Origin: Paraburkholderia sp. BCC1884
GTDB lineage: Bacteria; Pseudomonadota; Gammaproteobacteria; Burkholderiales; Burkholderiaceae
DNA length: 64,000 nt
Direction of reading: 5' to 3'
NCBI RefSeq assembly: GCF_900996225.1
Contig: NZ_CAAJGL010000079.1
Coordinates: forward strand, 248,001 to 312,000
Shown here: positions 60,369 to 64,000 of the stretch, one piece after another
Position numbering within the stretch: position 1 is the first letter of the stretch
How the letters are laid out: each line of letters begins with the position of its first letter
The notes under the pieces: model-generated
What the model saw: the letters and a program-made list of their open reading frames with translations, nothing else
Told to the model about the DNA's origin: nothing
The model's database searches: none
Made by a program: the position numbers and the translations under genes

Positions 60369-60584
60369 CGTATGCCTCCAGTTGTTCAAAGGAACACAGC
60401 GAGCGCCAGTTGGTGCTCAGATAAGCTCAGGGAGTCTACTCCAACCCGTTTGACAGAACCGCGACGGCTTTCGCCGGCAAGCAGGTGGCGCGTCGGCAGT
60501 CCGTGGCGCGCGGGAGCGGTGCAACGGCGTATCATTGGCGCGTTTTCGCATGCGGAAGCCGCTTGAAGCGGCTCACACCCAATC

Positions 60585-61061
60585 ATGACTTCATCTCTCA
60601 ATTCATCTCTGCTGCGTCGCGCCGCTGTCGTACTGGTCGTGTTCGGTGGCCTCGCGGCTTGCCAGAAGAACGATGCGACCGCTGGCCAGGTGGCCGGCAA
60701 GCTCAACGACGCCACCCAGCTCGCCGGGCAGAAGCTCGATCAGGCCGCCAGCTACGTCGGTCAGCAGGTCGACGCCACCAAGGCTGCGACGGAGCAGAAC
60801 CTCGAATCGGCTTCGGCGACGCCGTCCATCAATGTCGACCCGAGCGCGCTCGCTTCGACCGCGCAGGCCAATCTGCAGAACGCCGCGAGCGCCACCAACG
60901 CGCAACTCGGCAAGGCCGCATCGCTCACCGGGCAAGGGCTCGAAACGGCGGGGCGCAAGTTGCAGGAGTGGTCGGCGCAGAGTTCGGCGTCCGCAACCAG
61001 CGCGTCGTCGTCATCGTCATCCAACGATTCCAGCGACGCGCAGAAACAGATGGACAAGTAA
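60585..61061 (+). CDS. putative lipoprotein, Ala/Ser/Gln-rich
   Basis: This 158-residue protein has a lipoprotein signal (RRAAVVLVVFGGLAAC, lipobox LAAC with Cys near residue 26). The mature part is rich in Ala, Gln, Thr and Ser with repeated helical motifs such as QLAGQKLDQAASYVGQQVDATKAATEQ and LGKAASLTGQGLETAGRKL. It ends in a serine-rich tail. It probably sits in the inner leaflet of the outer membrane or the periplasmic face of the inner membrane; function unknown. Confidence 0.8.
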   Translation: MTSSLNSSLLRRAAVVLVVFGGLAACQKNDATAGQVAGKLNDATQLAGQKLDQAASYVGQQVDATKAATEQNLESASATPSINVDPSALASTAQANLQNAASATNAQLGKAASLTGQGLETAGRKLQEWSAQSSASATSASSSSSSNDSSDAQKQMDK

Positions 61062-61087
61062 TGAGACGGCCAGCCTGCCGGGGTCGT

Positions 61088-61116
61088 TTGACAGTCGGAT
61101 TAAATGTAATTACTAT
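61088..61116 (+). promoter_or_regulatory. sigma-70 promoter of the Rrf2 gene
   Basis: A perfect TTGACA (-35, 61088-61093) is followed after 17 bases by TACTAT (-10, 61111-61116). The expected start site near 61123 is about 27 bases ahead of the GTG start of the Rrf2 gene. Confidence 0.75.
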
Positions 61117-61123
61117 GGTTACA
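61105..61123. promoter_or_regulatory. palindromic operator overlapping the Rrf2 promoter
   Basis: TGTAATTACTATGGTTACA contains TGTAA and TTACA as inverted half-sites spaced by 9 bases. It covers the -10 element, so binding would repress. The same half-sites and spacing recur upstream of the reductase gene. Confidence 0.65.
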
Positions 61124-61149
61124 CATTGTCGTCGTCGGGCGGATTTGCC

Positions 61150-61611
61150 GTGAACACGAGTAGCCGGTTTGCCTTTGCGGTGCATGTGCTTGCGTTGCTG
61201 TCGTTGCAAGAGGGTGTGCCGCTTTCGTCGGAAATGATCGCGGGCAGCGTGAACACCAACCCCGCGCTGATCCGGCGTTTGCTCACCATGCTCGCCGAGG
61301 CGGGTCTGACCGCTTCGCAACTCGGCGCAGGCGGCGGCGCGTTGCTGGCACGCGCGCCGGACCGGATCAGCCTGCTGGAGGTGTATCGCGCGGTCGACGA
61401 CGCGCAGTTGTTCGCGCTGCATCGCGAGGAGCCGAATCCGGCCTGCATGGTCGGGCGCAATATTCAGGTCGTGCTGCGCGGTATCATCGACGAAGCGCAG
61501 CAGGCCATGGAGGCTTCGCTCGGCGCGCGTACGCTGGCCGATGCCACGGCCGACCTGGTGCGCGCCGAACGTCAGCGTGAACGCAAGCGGCGCTCGCACG
61601 GGGCAGGGTAG
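61150..61611 (+). CDS. Rrf2 family transcriptional regulator
   Basis: This 153-residue protein has an N-terminal Rrf2-type winged helix (SRFAFAVHVLALLSLQEGVPLSSEMIAGSVNTNPALIRRLLTMLAEAGL) and a wing GAGGGALLARAPDRISLLEVYRAVDD. Only one cysteine (C99) is present, so it cannot hold the three-Cys iron-sulfur cluster of IscR or NsrR; it looks like the YwnA-type redox or ligand sensors. The GTG start follows a GGCGGA box. The palindrome over its own promoter suggests autorepression. The reductase gene lies 139 bases downstream on the same strand. Confidence 0.9.
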   Translation: MNTSSRFAFAVHVLALLSLQEGVPLSSEMIAGSVNTNPALIRRLLTMLAEAGLTASQLGAGGGALLARAPDRISLLEVYRAVDDAQLFALHREEPNPACMVGRNIQVVLRGIIDEAQQAMEASLGARTLADATADLVRAERQRERKRRSHGAG

Positions 61612-61701
61612 TCAGACACGCATATAGCAAGGCGGGCGTCGCATGGTGGCGCCGCACACCTTCCAAAGAAACGGGGCTCCAAGCCCTCTTTTTTCCGCTA
61701 T

Positions 61702-61726
61702 ATATGTAATCGATGTAGTTACATAT
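61702..61726. promoter_or_regulatory. palindromic operator upstream of the reductase gene
   Basis: Eight-base arms ATATGTAA (61702-61709) and TTACATAT (61719-61726) form a perfect palindrome with a 9-base spacer. The core TGTAAT, 7 bases, GTTACA is the same as at 61105-61123. It lies 25 bases before the reductase start, where a repressor would block transcription. Confidence 0.7.
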
Positions 61727-61750
61727 AAGCAAATCAAAGGAGCAGTGAAA

Positions 61751-62398
61751 ATGAGCAAACAGTTGAAGATCGCGTTGTTCGGCGCCACCGGCACGATTGG
61801 CTCGCGGATCGCCGCCGAAGCGGCCCGTCGCGGACATCAGGTCACGGCGCTGGCGCGCAACCCGGCCCGCGTGCCGACCGACGTCGCCAACCTGAAGGCA
61901 GCCCAGGCCGATCTGCTCGACGCCGCCAGCGTGGCCGCCGCCGTGCGTGGCAACGACGTCGTGGCCAGCGCCTACGCGCCGCCGCCGGACGATCTCGGCG
62001 GACTCGCCAAGGCGACCCGGGCGCTCGTCGAAGGCGTGCGCGCGGCGGGCCTGAAGCGCCTCGTGGTGGTGGGCGGCGCGGGCACGCTCGAGGTCGCGCC
62101 GGGCAAGCAACTGGTCGACACGGACGGTTTCCCCGACGCCTACAAAGCCATCGCGCTCGCGCATCGCGAAGCATTCGAGTACTACCGTGGCGTCACCGAT
62201 CTCGACTGGACCTTCTTCGCGCCGGCTGCGCTGATCGCGCCGGGCGAGCGCACGGGCAAGTTCCGCACGGGCGCGACCATGCTGCTGGCCGACGCCGAAG
62301 GCAATAGCCGCATTTCCGCCGAAGACTACGCGATCGCTTTTGTCGACGAACTGGAGCAGGGCCGTTTCATTCGCGAGATCGCGACGGTCGCATACTAA
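61751..62398 (+). CDS. NAD(P)-binding NmrA/SDR-type oxidoreductase
   Basis: This 215-residue protein has an N-terminal Rossmann motif GATGTIG at residues 11-17, followed by RRGHQVTALARNPAR, which suggests NADPH preference from the Arg residues. Then come DLLDAASVAAAVRGNDVVASAYAPP, LKRLVVVGGAGTLEVAPG and DLDWTFFAPAALIAPGERTGKFR. It resembles the atypical short-chain dehydrogenases of the NmrA/YwnB group. AAAGGAG precedes the ATG. Regulation by the upstream Rrf2 protein is inferred from the shared palindrome. Confidence 0.9.
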   Translation: MSKQLKIALFGATGTIGSRIAAEAARRGHQVTALARNPARVPTDVANLKAAQADLLDAASVAAAVRGNDVVASAYAPPPDDLGGLAKATRALVEGVRAAGLKRLVVVGGAGTLEVAPGKQLVDTDGFPDAYKAIALAHREAFEYYRGVTDLDWTFFAPAALIAPGERTGKFRTGATMLLADAEGNSRISAEDYAIAFVDELEQGRFIREIATVAY

Positions 62399-62521
62399 GC
62401 GACTTCGCGCCCGCCAATCCCGCGCCCACGCGCAAGCCCTCTAACAATCGGTTACGCATGTTCGGGCGCGGCGGGGGAAACAACGGCTACACTGGCGTCT
62501 CCCGTTTTCTTGCGGATTGCC

Positions 62522-64000
62522 ATGCAGTCATGCCTCATCCGGCGTGAGTCCGAGGCTGTGCCGCCCACCGGCGGGCAGCCTGCCGCTCTTGCCGCCTCTC
62601 GTTTTCCTGCTTCCACCGGTCACGACGCCCGTCGCCGCGCTTCCTCGCGCGTCGCAACGTGGTTCGGCGCATGGGCCGCGGCGCTCGGCGTCGCGCTGAT
62701 CCTGCTCGCCGGCGGCATGCCGCTGAGCGCGCAAGCCGCCGGCGCCACGACGCCGGTGATTCCCGCCCTGCAGAGCCTGATCAACAGCGCGACGGTGACG
62801 TCCGCGCCCGCGTCGGCTGCTTCGGGCGCCTCGGCGGCGGATGCGGCCTCCGCGCCGTCGCCGGCCAGCCAGGCGGAACTGGCGCGCTCGCTCGACAGCG
62901 TCATCAGCACGCTCGACAACGACCGCCAGCGCAGCGCCCTCGTCGCTCAACTCAAGAAACTGCGCGAAGTCTCCCGAAACGTTGCGCCGCCCGCACCGGC
63001 CCAGCCGAGCCCGGGTTTGCTCGGGGCGATCGCGTCGGGCATCGCCTCATTCGAATCCGACGTGCATCAGGGCCGCACGCCGGTGCGCTATTGGGGCGGA
63101 CGCTTCAATGCAGCCGGCAACGAGCTCTATACGATCATCACCAGCCAGGGCCACGAGAGCTTCGGCCGGGTGCTGTTCTCGATGTTTGCCATGCTGGCGG
63201 GCTGGGGCGCTTGCGCCGGCGCGCTGATTTATCTGCAACACCGGCTTTATCTGCGGCTCGGCATCACCATGGGTCTCCATCCGAATCCGACCACGCGCGA
63301 ATTGCTGATTTTCGCGCTACGCCGCGTCGGCCCGTGGATCATCGCGTTTCTGGCGGCGCTGCTGTTCGTGCGCGCCATGCCGGATTCGCTCGGCCGCACG
63401 CTCGGCATGGTGGTGGCGTATGCGATCGTCGCGGGCGCGGTGTTCTCCGCGATCTGCCTGATCATGTTTTCGCTGTTCGGCTCGGGACACCGGCGCGTCG
63501 CGGTGCGCCTGCTGATCGATCACGCGCGGCGTGTGCTGTTCGTGGTCGGCGTATGCGGCGCGCTCGGCGACGCGGCCGTCAACTACGACGTGGCGCATCA
63601 ACTCGGCTCGAACCTCGCCGCGCTGATCTCGACCGCCGCCAACATGACGGCGGCCGTGCTCACGGGCTATTTCGCGCTGGCGTTTCGCCGGCCGGTCGCG
63701 CATCTGATCCGCAACCGCCCTTACGAGCAGCGCACCAATCACAAGGCCGCGACCGACGCCTTCGACGTTCTCGCCGCGCTCTGGCACGTGCCGGTGCTGG
63801 TGCTGGCAACAGCCTCCGTGGTGGCCACGCTCGGCGGCTCCGGCTCGAATGAAAACGTGCTGCAGATTTCGGTGGTGACCGCGCTGCTGCTGGTGCTGGC
63901 CTTCTTCCTGTCGGCCATCGTGCTGCGCGTGACGCGTCCGCGCAATGCCCGCAAACGCCGCCGCTCGCCGTATCTGACGCGCCTGCTGCGCTTTTCCGGC
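62522..64000 (+). CDS. YbiO/MscS-type mechanosensitive channel, N-terminal part (truncated by window)
   Basis: The reading frame starting at ATG 62522 stays open for 493 codons to the window end. The product begins with a possible signal or first span near residues 53-76, followed by an Ala/Ser/Pro-rich periplasmic part. Then comes SLDSVISTLDNDRQRSALVAQLKKLREV, which resembles the LDND...LIDQLR segment of E. coli YbiO. Several membrane spans follow (about 225-245, 274-293, 303-325, 340-357, 366-390, 422-440, 456-480). The MscS core itself would lie beyond the window. It is therefore a likely large MscS-family channel of the inner membrane; identity rests on the N-terminal similarity. Confidence 0.78.
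   Translation, partial: MQSCLIRRESEAVPPTGGQPAALAASRFPASTGHDARRRASSRVATWFGAWAAALGVALILLAGGMPLSAQAAGATTPVIPALQSLINSATVTSAPASAASGASAADAASAPSPASQAELARSLDSVISTLDNDRQRSALVAQLKKLREVSRNVAPPAPAQPSPGLLGAIASGIASFESDVHQGRTPVRYWGGRFNAAGNELYTIITSQGHESFGRVLFSMFAMLAGWGACAGALIYLQHRLYLRLGITMGLHPNPTTRELLIFALRRVGPWIIAFLAALLFVRAMPDSLGRTLGMVVAYAIVAGAVFSAICLIMFSLFGSGHRRVAVRLLIDHARRVLFVVGVCGALGDAAVNYDVAHQLGSNLAALISTAANMTAAVLTGYFALAFRRPVAHLIRNRPYEQRTNHKAATDAFDVLAALWHVPVLVLATASVVATLGGSGSNENVLQISVVTALLLVLAFFLSAIVLRVTRPRNARKRRRSPYLTRLLRFSG

Noticed and set aside
62659..63852. A 397-codon plus-strand frame near the right end
   Set aside because: It is out of frame with the longer open frame from 62522 to the window end, which encodes a membrane protein with YbiO-like sequence; the 397-codon product is Arg-rich and lacks membrane spans.

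Overview
The window is a GC-rich chromosomal segment. Gene content and order (hut genes with hutF/hutG, an aot-aru arginine operon with two-subunit arginine succinyltransferase, glgC-glgA, MdtABC, an HDOD/EAL cluster) fit a member of the Burkholderiaceae, most likely Paraburkholderia. That placement is inferred from protein similarity I recognise, not from a database search. I saw no rRNA, intact tRNA, CRISPR array, insertion sequence or phage.

Layout. 1-4334: end of the histidine utilisation operon (hutU tail, hutD, hutI, hutF, hutG), using the branch in which formimidoylglutamate is deiminated and then deformylated. 4603-11347: a tiny His-rich secreted peptide, an HTH-like protein, a DUF1579-like gene divergent from an AraC regulator, a DUF3857/transglutaminase protein, a branched-chain-amino-acid-type binding protein and a small acidic protein. 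11494-15398: pdxY, then glgC-glgA for glycogen synthesis. 15864-24455: an exported alpha/beta hydrolase, an OsmC-YcaO fusion with unusually low GC, an LLM-class oxidoreductase, a four-rhodanese protein, a BamE-like lipoprotein and a patatin-like lipase.

24688-36488 is a co-directional arginine block: permease, permease, ATPase, AraC-type regulator, then the succinyltransferase pathway astC-aruF-astA(aruG)-astD-astB-astE, and finally the periplasmic binding protein. Uptake, sensing and degradation to glutamate plus succinate are thus encoded together. 36556-44144: acetoacetate decarboxylase, then four signalling proteins built from HDOD, EAL, GGDEF and GAF-like modules. 44350-53428: exported peroxiredoxin, a small membrane protein, and the mdtABC RND efflux operon, whose MdtC has a low-complexity insertion.

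53429-64000: an IclR regulator flanked by gene-poor DNA holding a tRNA D-arm-like scrap and a possible small RNA; crcB behind a fluoride riboswitch; amt behind a probable sigma-54 promoter; an orphan sensor kinase; small membrane and lipoprotein genes; a DJ-1/PfpI protein; an Rrf2 regulator and an NmrA-type reductase that share a palindromic operator; and the start of a YbiO/MscS-type channel cut by the window end.

The most distinctive observations are the fluoride riboswitch, the OsmC-YcaO fusion as a probable transferred gene, the matching palindromes at the Rrf2 and reductase promoters, the HDOD/EAL cluster in which one EAL is degenerate, the MdtC insertion and the four-rhodanese protein with alternating cysteine loss. 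No wholly new system was evident.
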